Of a DNA stretch of 50,500 nt, positions 1 to 11,606 are shown one piece after another. Position 1 is the first letter of the stretch. Every line of letters starts with the position of its first letter. Below the pieces are notes generated by a model, which did not search any database, was not told where the DNA came from, and saw nothing but the letters and a program-made list of their open reading frames with translations. Origin of the DNA: Acanthaster planci (taxonomy: Eukaryota; Echinodermata; Asteroidea; Valvatida; Acanthasteridae); contig NW_019091452.1 in assembly GCF_001949145.1 (NCBI RefSeq), positions 916,006-966,505 of the forward strand. Reading direction: 5' to 3'. The translations under genes and the position numbers were made by a program.

Positions 1-491
1 GTTTGTGCATGACTTCCAACAACTCATACAGTTGTGCAATCTCAAGGCACTAACTGGTACTCCGTATCCATGTACTGTACATGTACACTTTGTATGGAAG
101 CTGTTCATAGAGATATGGACTCATCAGAATCTTTAAATTTGCCCGGCAGCGCACTCTATAGCCATGACGTACGGTAGGTAGCCATCAATGATGTGCTCAA
201 ATGGGCCCGGGTCTAGAGCCCACTGTTCTGTTTTAGCACATCACAGGAGTAACTATGTTTAGAACAATAAGTGCTTACTAAGAAGTGTGTATCATCACAT
301 GCGCCACCCTTCACTTGTGGACTAGCAAGCCAGTATCTCATACTGGAAACTTATAATATCAATACATGTACATACGGTGTTGTCAAACATGAAGTTTATT
401 ACATGTACATGTGCATGTATAGTTTGCTGGTCAGAGGTAGATGAATCCAAGCGTGCATGCATTTCATTTCACATGCATATGGAGGGCATGT
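1..491. other. No gene seen
   Basis: AT-rich non-coding sequence with several ACATGTACA motifs (near 75, 365 and 400). No open frame, RNA gene or defined repeat. Confidence 0.5.
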
Positions 492-832
492 GGCCTACTA
501 GTGGGTGGGGTGTGTAGCTTCTGATCATGGGGTTGCGGGTTCGAATCCAGCTGGTGGCAGCATGTTGTGATCCTGGGCAGGTCACTTTACCCCCGTGTGC
601 CTCTTTCCGCCCAGGAGTACATGGGTACCTGTGAGGGCAGATATGGTTATGTTAGCCATGTGTTCCTGATAGGGCAGCATCAGGCTAATATACTCCCCAG
701 GGAGCTGAGATGGTTTCAGGAATGTTCGGTTGTCGTGAGCCCAATGCTTTGGGATAATGATAATGCGCCTTGAGCATCAGTTGTGATGGATATGTGCGCT
801 GGATATAAATATCCACTATTATTAGCCTCAGA
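492..832 (+). mobile_element. tRNA-derived SINE, near full length
   Basis: TGGCCTACTAGTGGG resembles a pol III A box and GGGTTCGAATCC (around 537-548) is a B box. The body follows, then a 3' end with TAATGCGCCTTGAGCA and GGATATGTGCGCTGGATATA. A related 3' end occurs again near 994-1065, which supports a dispersed family. The open frame at 567-773 lies inside the SINE and is not a gene. Confidence 0.65.
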
Positions 833-993
833 GGTAAGCACTGAACAATAACAAAGGAATGCTTTTCTTACTGCTGATTTGAATAGCTTGTGTCTTGGCT
901 TAAGACTTGTGACCGACTTCTAGCGACCTGTGGGCTTGACTTCAACACTTCTCAATCGACAATTATTCATGCAATAGTCACAATGTGTAGGAG

Positions 994-1066
994 TGATAAT
1001 AACGCGCTTGAGCACCCAGCAGGGTGGATATGTGCGCAAGAAATTGGCATTATTATTTTTATTATT
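994..1066 (+). mobile_element. SINE 3'-end fragment
   Basis: ATAACGCGCTTGAGCACC and GGTGGATATGTGCGCAAG repeat the tail of the SINE at 492-832, followed by a TTATTATTTTTATTATTAA tail. The tRNA-like head is absent, as in a 5'-truncated insertion. Confidence 0.5.
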
Positions 1067-1607
1067 AATACTTCACTGGCAAAATATCACAGGGCACATT
1101 GCTTGTAGTCTGAGCAGCCACCCAAATCGAGTTCAACAGCCATAAGCGATTCTTGAAACCGCTGATGAATGTATGCCGCATTGGCCGTTTTATACTTGGT
1201 TGACAGCAGTGCAGTTAGCATCGTTAAGCTGCTTAATGGACATGTACCTGCAGGTGTTTTTTTTTTTTTTAGCTGCTCCCCGGAGAAGCGTGATGAACCA
1301 CCAAATGACTTTTCCCAGGTCAGCTTGGCCTGTTTGGGGTAATTTTACTCTTATTTGGAAAGCCTTTATATCAGGAATTACAGCGTTTGTCATTATCGCC
1401 GTCCGCAGTATTTTGAGGTGCAGAGGAGATCAGGAGGAAAAATTTCATGCGCACATGGAGTCTCAGCTACATAATGGCCTGAATCTTGAAATGGGACATG
1501 CAGTGTCGTGGTGGTTTTAAGCAAGTCATTTTTTGTTTTACTGACAAGTCTTTTTATCCCAAAGTCAAGTCAAGGTGCATGGAAGTGTCTCCCAAGTCAG
1601 ACGTGAT

Positions 1608-1799
1608 GGGTGGTTCCAGAAATCAGGGGTCCAAAGTATCACCGGAATTGTTTTCAAACTACTGCTATTTGTTTGGCAGGTAATTTGCATTAATTCATCA
1701 CTCTTGGAAATTAGAAAAATGTGTTCTGAACTTACAAAATAATATGTCAGATGTGACAGGGACACAAAAAAGGGACCCCTAATGTCTGGAAAATACCCA
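1608..1799 (+). mobile_element. MITE family 1, internally shortened copy
   Basis: The left end GGGTGGTTCCAGAAAT and right end TGTCTGGAAAATACCC are inverted versions of each other. The inside (GTAATTTGCATTAATTCATC, TTGGAAATTAGAAAA, ATGTCAGATGTGACAGGGAC) matches the reverse complement of 44421-44670, so the two are copies of one family in opposite orientation. This copy lacks roughly 50 bp present in the other. Confidence 0.7.
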
Positions 1800-2135
1800 G
1801 GTGAGTGTTGTCAAATTCAAGGTGCAAGTCTTTTTTTTTTTTTTAAATGACTTGAAAAAAGGTTATAACTTGTGACTTAATTTTTCCCCAAGTTAAGTCA
1901 CAAGTTAACTTTTTATAGTCTAATTGCAAATTGTTTTCTCTCAAGTTGAGTTGCAAGTCGATCTTTTCCAAGCCAAGTTACAAGTAGATTTTTTACCAGT
2001 TAGCTTATCCATCAATTAAATAATATCTCCCAAGTCGAGTCACAATTTAAATCATTTTGTTTTCCAAGTGAAGTCCTGGGACTAGCCATTTTCTCTCATT
2101 TCAAATCTCTGTTTTCCAAGTCAAGTTGTGTTTTT
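1800..2135. repeat. Degenerate minisatellite of CCAAGT-CAAGT-CACAAGT units
   Basis: Variants of CCAAGTCAAGTCACAAGT recur about every 40-50 bp, separated by T-rich spacers (near 1890, 1940, 1970, 2030, 2070 and 2115; one inverted unit near 1870). Units are diverged, so boundaries are approximate. The upstream stretch 1560-1605 carries related units. Confidence 0.55.
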
Positions 2136-2384
2136 GTGAACCCTGGGTGAAATTTAACACAGACTTTGGAATTTTGATAGAATAGGCTCGTGTACTCATC
2201 TTGAAATAGGTACCCTTCCCAACAGTGTGCAGTGTCATGTATATCGCAATATCTTCTTGCAAACGTCAATGCATTTAATTAATTTTACTCATATATGGCT
2301 CTAAAAACCACAGTGCCATTTTAAAGAGAATAAAAGTAATTTCAACATGGGCTTTTGAGCTTATATAAACGTATGTAACACTGG

Positions 2385-2475
2385 ACACCCAGTGTTTGTC
2401 CGAGAGCTTGCAAAACATATTCACAAGCTTTTTCAGGAGGGACTCGAACCCACAACCTCAATCTTGTAAGAGTAA
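2385..2475 (-). mobile_element. Possible tRNA-like SINE fragment
   Basis: Read on the minus strand, GTTGTGGGTTCGAGTCCC is a good pol III B box (around 2440-2457), followed by a body. No A box was recognised, so this may be a truncated SINE or a chance match. Confidence 0.35.
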
Positions 2476-4674
2476 AACTTATGATGAAAATGGAGTTGTA
2501 TTCTTAAAGTTGACAATTCTGTACTGAATTTACGTGTATCCTTATACCTCTTGTCGCAGCCAATTACTGCCCAAATCTGATATACTTAATAATTCATACT
2601 TGTAAAAATAATATCATATATTCAAATAATTACCAGCCAGACTGTTGTAGTCAGACAAAATTTAGGTTTTATACACCAGTTGTTACCGGTATATTGGCAA
2701 GAATTGTCACACATATCAGGCTATTTTACTGAGTCGTGTAGAATGCATTTCCTCTTCCCAATCCTAACATTCCTCCGGAGCTTTGAAGTTCTCGGCAAGG
2801 TCTCAACTATTGTTTGCATCTTCTTGGGAAAGGATACGCGGCGATGATGCCATGACATGTAGACCTACTCACGGTTGACTTGACTGCTGGCAAGTGTTCA
2901 AAAGTGCAGCTGCACCGTGCCAAATCTTCCATGAGACTTCGCAAGGTCCTAAGCCTCTCTTTTTCGTGCGTGGACTGTCGAAACATGCAGCGTCCTTCAT
3001 GATTGACAGGTGGCAAATCCCATCGGAAGGGCTCAGGGGGTGTCGGGAGAAGTCGGTTGTAAAATGCGCAGGCGAGCTGTAAGTCCCCACTCTCCGGCAA
3101 CAAAAAAAACCACTTGACGCGCCTCTTAAGTCACAGGTAACCAACTCCGGAAAACATCTTCAGATCCAGTGGAGAGGTGGATCTCCTCCTTCAGGAGAGC
3201 TTATCTCCGCCGACGTTTCTTCCGCTTGTTTTTTTTTTCCTCTTACCTTAACCGATTCCTCAGTGGATCAGGACAGAAGGAGTTGCGTCAGTAGGGCGAC
3301 CTCTCTTTAGCCCCTTACGTTGTCAGCACCGTGACAGACAAGAGTCTGGAAAACAGTCTACTTTAATGTTGAAGCTGCCTTTTCACAACCGTGTCCGTAC
3401 ATGTCCAGTTACATGTATTTGTACATGGTACACTGCTTTACATACATGTACGGCCATTATACAGGAGAACAAGCCTGATGTTTTCAGTAGCGCTCTCGCA
3501 TTGACAAAGCACACTTCATACATTTGATAACTGTGAAAAAAAAATAATCAAAATTCTTCTAAAGTTCTTCCAAATGTTGTGCAATCTTTGTAAGGATGGC
3601 AAGGCTGTGTTGTGTGAAATGGTCAGCTGACAACTGTCAACCAACGAGAGCAGATGTCTGCTCAGAATGATATCACATTTTTCTGTTGTCAACTCTTCTT
3701 GGCTCGTGGGCAGGGTTGCCTTCAATTTTGCTCTCTTGAATCAGACATTGTTTCAGAGCCACTGCAGTCAGTTGAGACAACACTCGACTGTCTGTGTAGC
3801 TGCAGTATAAAATGTCAACTGGGCTCGAGTCTTTAAAATTTACATGGATGGAAAACATAACTAACCAATCGAGATTGGGTTTGTAGCACTTCCCTGTCCC
3901 ATTGCTAGACCTACCGAAATAACGAAATGCGCATTTTACACCTTTACAACTTGATTTCAAAGTAGATTCTGAAAAAAAAAATGGTACCAAGTCAATTTTG
4001 ATTGCTTGTGGTTATGAGGGCATATCCCGGAATAACCCAAACCAAATAAGAGAAGATTGCAATCATCAGCAAGCTACAATGTAAGAGTGTTCCTCTTTAA
4101 AACCATCTGAGTTATTATAGTTGACGTCTTGCGATTAGATCGAACAGCTTCATCTTTCCGGAGTTATCAGACTTTTCTTCTGCTAGGATGACTGCAGTCC
4201 TGTCCATCAGTGAATAGAATCTCGATCGGTATTTCTTTTTTTCATTTTTTCCAAGTCTCTTCCTAGTTTCTGCTCTTTCGCTCCGTGTATTTATAGTTTG
4301 AAACTTCGCTCAGCAAATTTGGTGCTTTTTTCAGGGGGTGTGTGGGGAGAGAATGCAATATGACCTGTTACCACAAAATGAGCTGAAAGTCGGAATTTTC
4401 AAAAACTGAGATATTGGTATTTTTGAATTCAGCAGAAAGAGAGCTTTCCGATGGCATGTACATGGAACACTTAGGTAAAAGTATAAGGTTACTGTGTGGC
4501 ATTATTCTGGCAGCTTTGCGTCTTTGTTCCCGACTTTGTTTCAACATTTCAGACCAGGCACGAATAATGCTATCGTCAAAATTCCTGAGAAAATGATATT
4601 TTTAGATATGTGATTCTGCGATATATTTTGAATTCACAAATACTAGCATCTGGACAGCTGGGAAGAGCCACTGA
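2476..4674. other. No gene seen; one GC-richer block
   Basis: Around 2790-3340 base composition is less AT-rich and largely free of the repeat motifs seen elsewhere. Open frames occur there on both strands, but none looks like a known protein. It could hold a regulatory element or an untranslated exon; I cannot tell. The rest is simple AT-rich DNA. Confidence 0.4.
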
Positions 4675-4755
4675 CGTAGGGTTGGATAGATCAGTCGGTA
4701 GAGCACTTGTACGGTGTTCCTGAGGTTGCAGGTTCAAATCCCCCTTCAGTTGATT
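4675..4755 (+). mobile_element. tRNA-like SINE head or tRNA pseudogene
   Basis: GATAGATCAGTCGGTAGAGC resembles a tRNA D-arm/A box and GGTTGCAGGTTCAAATCCC a T-arm/B box, at normal tRNA spacing. The two flanking arms do not pair as an acceptor stem, so it is not a working tRNA gene. A SINE head is most likely. Confidence 0.55.
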
Positions 4756-5506
4756 TCTTTGTTTATCTTTAAAATGAAATCCTTTTGAGAGTTAAGTGAA
4801 CTGTACAGTGCACTTTGTTAAACATTTGAAAATTGAGATACAAAAAAGGTGCACAGTTTGAAGGATTTTAGTAAAATTTTTCTCTTACATGACCCCTTTA
4901 AGATTCCGTGCCATGTACTTACACTTTGAAAACAGAATGATTAGGGTGAAATACATAGCAGTCCAAGCCTTTACCCACTTCAGTTTTTACAGCATTATTA
5001 GACTGCTCACACAAGGTTCAAGGCGAACACGTCTCATCTGCCCGTCCAATCTTTTTTTAATGTGTTAGTCACCTCATGGCTCGGTAGTTTCAGCCTATGT
5101 TTATTTGCCAAGTGTACACATCATCATCAACCTGTTCAGCTGTGCTTTTTTGTTCACCTGAGACGAATGTGATCATTAGCTTTCCCTTCTCTCATTTCAA
5201 GACTCTTTATTGGTTGCCGTCTGGCTTAGTTATTCAATTTCCGGAGTTGCGTCCATGTCGAATCCATCAAACTTTATGTCTAATAACACTTAATATGATT
5301 CCTTTTTTAAAACGATGGCTTGTTAATTTCATTGGCCTATTTTTATTTCTTTTAAACCAGAGAATGGTAGGTTACCAAATTGGCCATCGATGTAACAAGT
5401 ATTCACAGGTGAAAATCAGTGTTACAAACTGGCATTCTTAAAGCCTGTATTGCGAGGTGTTACAAGAGCAAACATGTAATGTGCCCAACTGCTGCTGCAT
5501 GGTTCC

Positions 5507-5549
5507 CACAGTCAAGGGAAATCCAAGAAAATCCTGGTAAAATGAAGCC
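5507..5549 (+). mobile_element. End fragment of the GGGTTCCCA terminal-repeat family
   Basis: GGTTCCCACAGTCAAGGGAA and the following TCCTGG resemble the ends of the elements at 37039-37934 and 42422-42802. The fragment stops exactly where the dispersed repeat beginning at 5550 starts. Confidence 0.4.
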
Positions 5550-5920
5550 GTCCGAGAGGAAATGAAGCCACTCTGGTTATACGTATCCATGGAAATTGGG
5601 ACTTAAATTTGTTAAAGGGTGAAGATATGAAACTGGGTAAAAGCTGAAGCAGAAGAGCCACAAATGCAGACTTATCATCTTGACCGTAAAATGACAAATT
5701 ATGCGTATGTATATCGTAACAACGGGGTTGGGAGATGGTATTTTCTCTTCCAATTTGTGCAACGTGATTTGAAAATAAACTAAATTATACGTTCAGAATG
5801 AATTAAGTCATTGAAGGAAAGCTTGTCTTTTTGCTACAGCGATATGAGTTAAAGAATCAAAAGGGCATGAAGCATGTTTTTAAGTCTTACAAAGTTTGCT
5901 GATTTCCAGCGTAGGATGAT
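5550..5920 (+). repeat. Dispersed 370-bp repeat, copy 1
   Basis: From GTCCGAGAGGAAATGAAGCC to GTAGGATGAT this is nearly identical to 10450-10818 (same strand, offset about 4.9 kb, a few substitutions and a 2-nt indel). No terminal inverted repeats or protein are visible. The minus-strand frames in both copies are parallel shadows rather than evidence of a gene. Confidence 0.9.
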
Positions 5921-6648
5921 CTACGATGATCTAAAACTTCTAGAGGTACATGTAGGTGTACATCCTAAACAAACATAGGTACAGTGCCCGGTATATCCAT
6001 TGTAAATGTTTTAGCTTTCGTGGTAATTTCATTTAACCTGATATTCAAATATTCCATCAGATAGAAGAATTAACTCGGCCATATTGGAATGCATCGGCAA
6101 CCTTAGGGAAATCTTGCCTCTCTCCCAATTACGCCCGGAAGTACTCCAAGGCACGGAAGCTAATCTGATGAATTCACAACTACCACCCTCCCCTTTTCCC
6201 CTTTCAACGATTCCCCAATCGGCAAACTGACACGGCGTCCAATCACAAGCCAGTGGAGATATCATTTTCACCTGGGTCCCCGTAGGACACAACGTGGCTC
6301 AAGATTTGGCCCGTGGGAAATACATACTAGCGACTGCACCTGCATATGGGCTGTAGCTATGCCTCCCACTTCTTCTCTTGTCTTTCACTTTTTCATTATT
6401 CATGACTGACTGCGGCTAGTCAGAACTATAAGCCCCTCATGTATACATGTATGCAGATTATGCGGAGCAAATTAAGACACATGAGCCTGATCAGGCTGTA
6501 CTGCCCAACTGCTGAAACATCTGTATTTCAAATTGCTGTAGGTTCTGTAGAATTTACCACCTTACAGACTGTTTGTAAATACATTATTTATATAATGCAA
6601 TTATTTTTACAAGGCGTATAGAAGCTCAAATTGTGCTAGTCAAAAAGA

Positions 6649-6889
6649 TGTGACCCACCATCCCAAAATCAGGTTGAAGTTGGTAACTTCATAACTCTAA
6701 AATAGTGGAACGTTCACTGCTCAGATTTTCATGGGAGGTTTACAACTATCGCTACCGGTCCGAAGCTTTCTGCAGACAGAATGTCAATTTAACATGGATC
6801 ACTTTAAAATATAGAAAAAAGCTAAAGGAGAGGAATTGTCCAATATCACAAATACCGACTTCAGCCTGGTTTTGGGATGGCGGGTCACA
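6649..6889. mobile_element. MITE with about 36-bp terminal inverted repeats
   Basis: The left end TGTGACCCACCATCCCAAAA-TCAGGTTGAAGTTGGTA is mirrored at the right end by TACCGACTTCAGCC and TTTTGGGATGGCGGGTCACA. The arms differ at a handful of positions, and the 240-bp interior has no coding potential. Confidence 0.8.
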
Positions 6890-7229
6890 AGTGTGGTGCT
6901 GCAGCAACTCAGTAATTGCTTCCCTCACGCCAAGTACAACTTTGCTATAGGCCTTTACTTCAGCACCTTGTGTCTTGTGTTAATCGCCGACAGGTGTTGT
7001 TCAGATATCAGAGAGGTTCATGGAAAGGCCAGCTTTTATGGACTGTTATCACCTGCCTTGTGTTGCAGATGCACAGTAGGAAAATTGGGCCGAATTCCTG
7101 TGCTCTCAATTTAATGCAGCCGTATCATTTGAGAATGGATTGTCTTTAGAACTACATGTAGGTCAACTTCCAGGGGAAAAAAAAAACAAATAAAACAAAC
7201 TGTTTTTATTACCCTACACAATTAATAGC

Positions 7230-7637
7230 CCGTCTATCGTCAGCCATCGTGGTAGCTACAGAATACACAGGGATCATACGTGCATTACTAGTAATGTGGT
7301 TTATTGCGTTACTTGTCGTCGCTGTGGCAAACTGTACATCAGAGAGACCACGTGCCGCTTTGGTGACCGCTTCCCGGAACACTTGTGCAGTGTGCGCCAA
7401 CAAACACCCAATCTCACCGTTGCACAAACCCGCCTTGATGTAAGCATCTGCATCCTGCGGAAAGCGTCATCTGATGTACAGCGTAAGGAACTGGCGCAGC
7501 GCGTCATTTTCGAACTTGGAACGCTGCATCCAGGGGAAAACGAACGTGGATTTTTCTGCGTTCATTCAGAACTGGATCTGCTTGCCCTGACGAAGGTATT
7601 CAGTTACCAAAAGCTTGCCAATATCATAACTTAGAGC
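7230..7637 (+). mobile_element. Decayed Penelope-like/GIY-YIG retroelement 3' end
   Basis: One frame reads HTCITSNVVYCVTCRRCGKL, then YIRETTCRFGDRFPEHL, closing with a stop near 7632. VVYCxxCxxCxKLYIxET plus R-x-x-DRFxEHL is the pattern of the C-terminal GIY-YIG endonuclease domain of Penelope-like elements, with a preceding Cys cluster. The expected Gly in YIGET is Arg here, and no reverse transcriptase is visible upstream, so this is a 5'-truncated, probably dead copy. Another GIY-YIG-bearing retroelement class is possible. Confidence 0.65.
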
Positions 7638-7840
7638 ACTGATTAAATATTCTATTTTTGTCTATAACTTAAAAGCTCTCTTTTTGAAAGACATCCCAAT
7701 GTTAGCATTCCTGGTAAGGCCAGCTCAGGAAACAGAGATATGACAGACATTTAGATGTCAGTACTCTGGCACGTCCATTGTCCACTCATGACACAAAGAT
7801 TCAAAGACACTGAATATGTCCTGATGTACATTTTGCATGA

Positions 7841-7959
7841 AGTATATTATAGTGGTATTATAGTAGTATACATGTAGTATAGTCCTACCGGTATAATACT
7901 AGAGGAACATTCATGTGCACAGAGACATTTAGACACATTTAATACTACTATAATATACT
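7841..7959. repeat. Inverted repeat with 20-bp AT-rich arms
   Basis: AGTATATTATAGTGGTATTA (7841-7860) is the inverted copy, with one mismatch, of bases 7940-7959. Between them are further TATAGTAGTATA-like units. It could form a cruciform; whether it is a transposon is unclear. Confidence 0.6.
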
Positions 7960-10449
7960 ACTATACTATAGCACATCTAGTACATATGTATGATCTTCAG
8001 TATTTCCGTTACCTCTCTTGGGGTGTCGTTTTGTTTGTTTTGTTTTATTTTTTCTTTTGTTTTATTGTGTTTGACTGATACAGTTCTTAGGTACCGGTAC
8101 ATTGAAAAGCTTGGAGTGATGGGAAGTGTACCCAAGTGGCTTTTGATACCTGGATTGATGTCAAAATATATTCCCCATAATTCACTCCAATTACATTTGT
8201 ATCTGACCCACAGCCACCAAGGTTAGGTATCTTTCATCGTGTCCATTGTTGATTGAGACAGGTTCATTGATTATTACCTCCAGCAGTTACCCATATGCAC
8301 CGATACATGTAGCATGCAATGCACAGGCATTCATGCTCACAATCAGACAGTACCCCGCTACATGACATGACCAACTTAGACGTATACATGCTGGGTGTCC
8401 ATTGAGGACATGCCTTTCTTGGCTAACAGTGTGTAACCTAACAGCAAGACGTCGCCTTCCACCCCAGCTATTCTGGCGCAAAAACCACAAAGCAGGAATC
8501 TTTTAGACAGCTGCAAAAACACTCCTCAGTGTTGCAGTGGAGAGCATGGTGCCCGCTTATCAGTAAATCTTTGGGTTTTTGGAGGATCAAATCCAGTTAT
8601 TTATATCCCGACTGATTGGTCCCCTGCATTATTATCATTATTACATGTACATGTAGGTATTCGACCTTGATGAAAAATACAGATAAAACCAAACCAAGGT
8701 AACATTAACATGGAAATTAATGTAAACAAATACAGTTAAAATTAAACGTTATTATGAAGTTGAGGTTTAAGGTACTTTAAGTGAAAATTGAATGTTGGGC
8801 TTCCAAATGAATTAAGCAAAATTTAACAAGGCATATACAATTTAAAAAAAAACACACATACGATAGAAAATGATGACATGGGGGCCACAAAAACAAATCT
8901 AATCACCATTTAACAGAAGCATGAGGAACCACACTTAACAACAAATAATGCTTTTACAAAAAGGCAAACAAGCGAGAATGAAGATTACAAATAGCAGGGG
9001 AAGCACACTAACAGAAGCCTGATGTTTAAGCTTAAGATTAAGTAAGAAGTGCTACAACACTTGCTGGCCAGGAAAGTGTGTCTTGAAACTGTCTAAAAAG
9101 AGTTTAGCAAGTTCAGTCAGAACTGTGAAGTCAGGAAGTTACAGTAAATGAAGTAACTGTAATCACGATTAGCCTTACTGTTAATTAAAGGCCAAGGCAA
9201 TCTTCCTCATACTCCTGTACCCAATCATTTATCTGCATGGGGCATTTATTTCCTCAAACTTCACTGGAGAATGCACATCTGACGTTTCAACCGATAGAGG
9301 TGTTGTCTTTAAGATAAGGCGTACGTGTGTATTTAAGTATTGTCCATCTTCCTGCACGAAATGCTTCTACGAAACTGTCTCTCCTATCTTATTTCTTCCC
9401 TCCTTTCTTCTTTCTTCCTACCTCCCCCATCTCCCTTTTTTTTTAATTTGCACGGCTTGGCCAGTACGTGTTGGCTTGCAGAGCACTCATCGATCGAACC
9501 ATCTCCTCGGTGACAGTTTTAATAAGTGAGCCAAATTTTGTTAGAGAGAGCAGACAGTTGTTTTTGTGTTCGGAGAGTGGGGACTTTCTTACAGCGAGTG
9601 CAGGCTTCCTGGGCCCTTGCCCGTCTGCATCTTGACTTGTCAGTCATCCAGTTTATTTGGAGAGAGCTAACGAGAATTTAATCTGTTGGGCCATTCAGAA
9701 TTAAAAGATTGTTATATGGCCCCAAGCCTGTTAAAAGCTTTGATGAAAAGGAGAATGACTCTACATTGTGGGACAAAAACAAAATGTGTTACATCTGAAA
9801 TAGAGACAGGATATGTCTTTTTGAAACAGGTATTGTACTGTGCAAGACTTTTACTTCAGTGTCTACATTTTAAAACTTTATTCGGTGCTCTGTATTGTAC
9901 AAGGATTCGTGTTTGTTTTATGGGTGGTGTTGTTTGTGTTTGGGTTTTTTTGTTTGTTCGTTTTCATAAAGAACATACGTGTACATTTTGTTCCGAGCAG
10001 TTCTTACCAGAAATTGTTATACTTTTAAATGGTATATGTCTTAAAAAATTATATGCAAATCTTTGCTCAATGTTTATATTTATGGACGTGATGGTCATAG
10101 GTTTATTGTACTGTACATGCAACTTATACACGTATTGCCAAAGAATCCATCATTCTTCTTTTTTTGCCTGGACTGCGCTTTTGTTGCCCGAGGCAACGAC
10201 ACTATGCACAGTTTCTCCTGCCTCTTTTGCCCAACCGAGCAATCTTTAAGCCTCATCATTCAGCCCTACGTAGACTCTCCCTGTTTGGCCAGGAGGGCCC
10301 CCCCGCACAGCCAGCCCAGCTGCTTTGGCTGAGAGGCAATCCAGGACTTTCAGCTTGGCAAAAGTCTCCAATTTACAGTCCTAAAAATGGATCGATGTGA
10401 ACTGCCTTGTGTCTTCGCTCCGATGACGTTGCTGATATCCAAAATATCT
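7960..10449. other. No gene seen
   Basis: The long frame at 9686-10249 is low-complexity (Cys, Phe and Leu rich, as T-rich DNA translates) and resembles nothing I know. 9180-9680 is moderately complex and could be regulatory. A TACCGGTA palindrome lies near 8094. Confidence 0.4.
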
Positions 10450-10818
10450 GTCCGAGAGGAAATGAAGCCACTCTGGTTATACGTATCCATGGAAATTGGG
10501 ACTTAAATTTGTTAAAGGGTGAAGATATAAAACTGGGTAAAAGCTGAAGCAGAAGAGCCACAAATGCAGACTTATCATCTTGACTGTAAAGTGACAAATT
10601 ATGCGTATGTATATCGTAACAACGGGGTTGGGAGATGGTATTTTCTCTTCCAATTTGTGCAACGTGATTTAAAAATAAACGAAAATATACGTTCAGAATG
10701 AATTAAGTCATTGAAGGAAAGCTTGTCTTTGCTACAGCGATATGAATTAAAGAATCAAAAGGACATGAAGCATGTTTTTAAGGCTTACAAAGTGTGCTTA
10801 TTTCCAACGTAGGATGAT
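10450..10818 (+). repeat. Dispersed 370-bp repeat, copy 2
   Basis: This is the second copy of the repeat at 5550-5920; identity drops sharply at both ends, at different flanks. The sharp shared ends suggest an unclassified non-autonomous transposon or a recent local copy. It carries no recognisable terminal motif. Confidence 0.9.
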
Positions 10819-11547
10819 ATTAAACAACTTATCATGGGTTTTAGTAATGTCGTTTTCTACTGTGAAATGACAAAAATGTACCAGTACATACATGTACCGG
10901 TAATGTTGCATTATCAACACATTGAGTGTTGGCTGTACGTGCACATGAGTGCCTGAAGGAAGTTTTCTTTTTTTTCTCTCTCTCTTTTTTTTTCTGTTTC
11001 TGCTTACCCTGGGTAAATCATAATGGAATGTTGATTGTTGTTATTTAATATTTCTTTGTTTCGTTTTTCTCTTTTCTTGTCTTCCTGCTGCGTTGTGTTG
11101 ACATCATCTACATGACACTTGGGACAAACATCAACTATACGGTACTTTGAAATTACACAGGTAAGGATTTGTTTTTGCCTTTCTTTTTTGCAGCCTGAGA
11201 AGAATTTTACTTTCCAATATTGGCGAAAATACTGAAACTCAATCAGTGCCATTAGGAAACTCATCCATCTAAAAACTTTTTAACTTTTACCTGGGTGCTT
11301 TCAATTCTCGCAGGATTAAAATTTCGTAGTTCAGTGTTTTCATATATCACGGAATAGATAGATCCTGTTTGTTTTAACAACAAAATAGGCTCTGTATGGT
11401 ACATGTATATGGTTTGAGCCATTTTTCTGATGACAAATGCATTTTTTTGTTTGCATATGATCTCTGGTTATTAAGTCATAAAAAGTGTGCATTCGTTGGT
11501 TAAATTCCAGAGAAGAAAGGAGCAAATTTGACATTTCTGATGAGTCA

Positions 11548-11606
11548 TTAACCCTAACACTCCTTGATCCTTCACTTGTTGGAGGACTGAGGAGTGTTAT
11601 GGTTAA
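11548..11606. repeat. 59-nt palindromic element, copy 1
   Basis: TTAACCCTAACACTCCTTGA pairs with the right arm ending GGAGTGTTATGGTTAA; arms are about 24 nt with a short loop. The reverse complement closely matches 14635-14693 and has exactly the same length, which marks it as a mobile or propagated palindrome. Confidence 0.75.

Noticed and set aside
4675-4755. Functional tRNA gene
   Set aside because: A and B boxes are present but the acceptor stem does not pair.
5512-5762. Minus-strand frames repeated at 10373-10662
   Set aside because: Similarity reflects the DNA repeat; the two copies show no sign of codon-level constraint, and no family is recognised.
9686-10249. 187-codon open frame on the + strand
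   Set aside because: It is Cys/Phe/Leu-rich as expected from T-rich DNA, has no recognised motif, and its 3' part overlaps other equally open frames.
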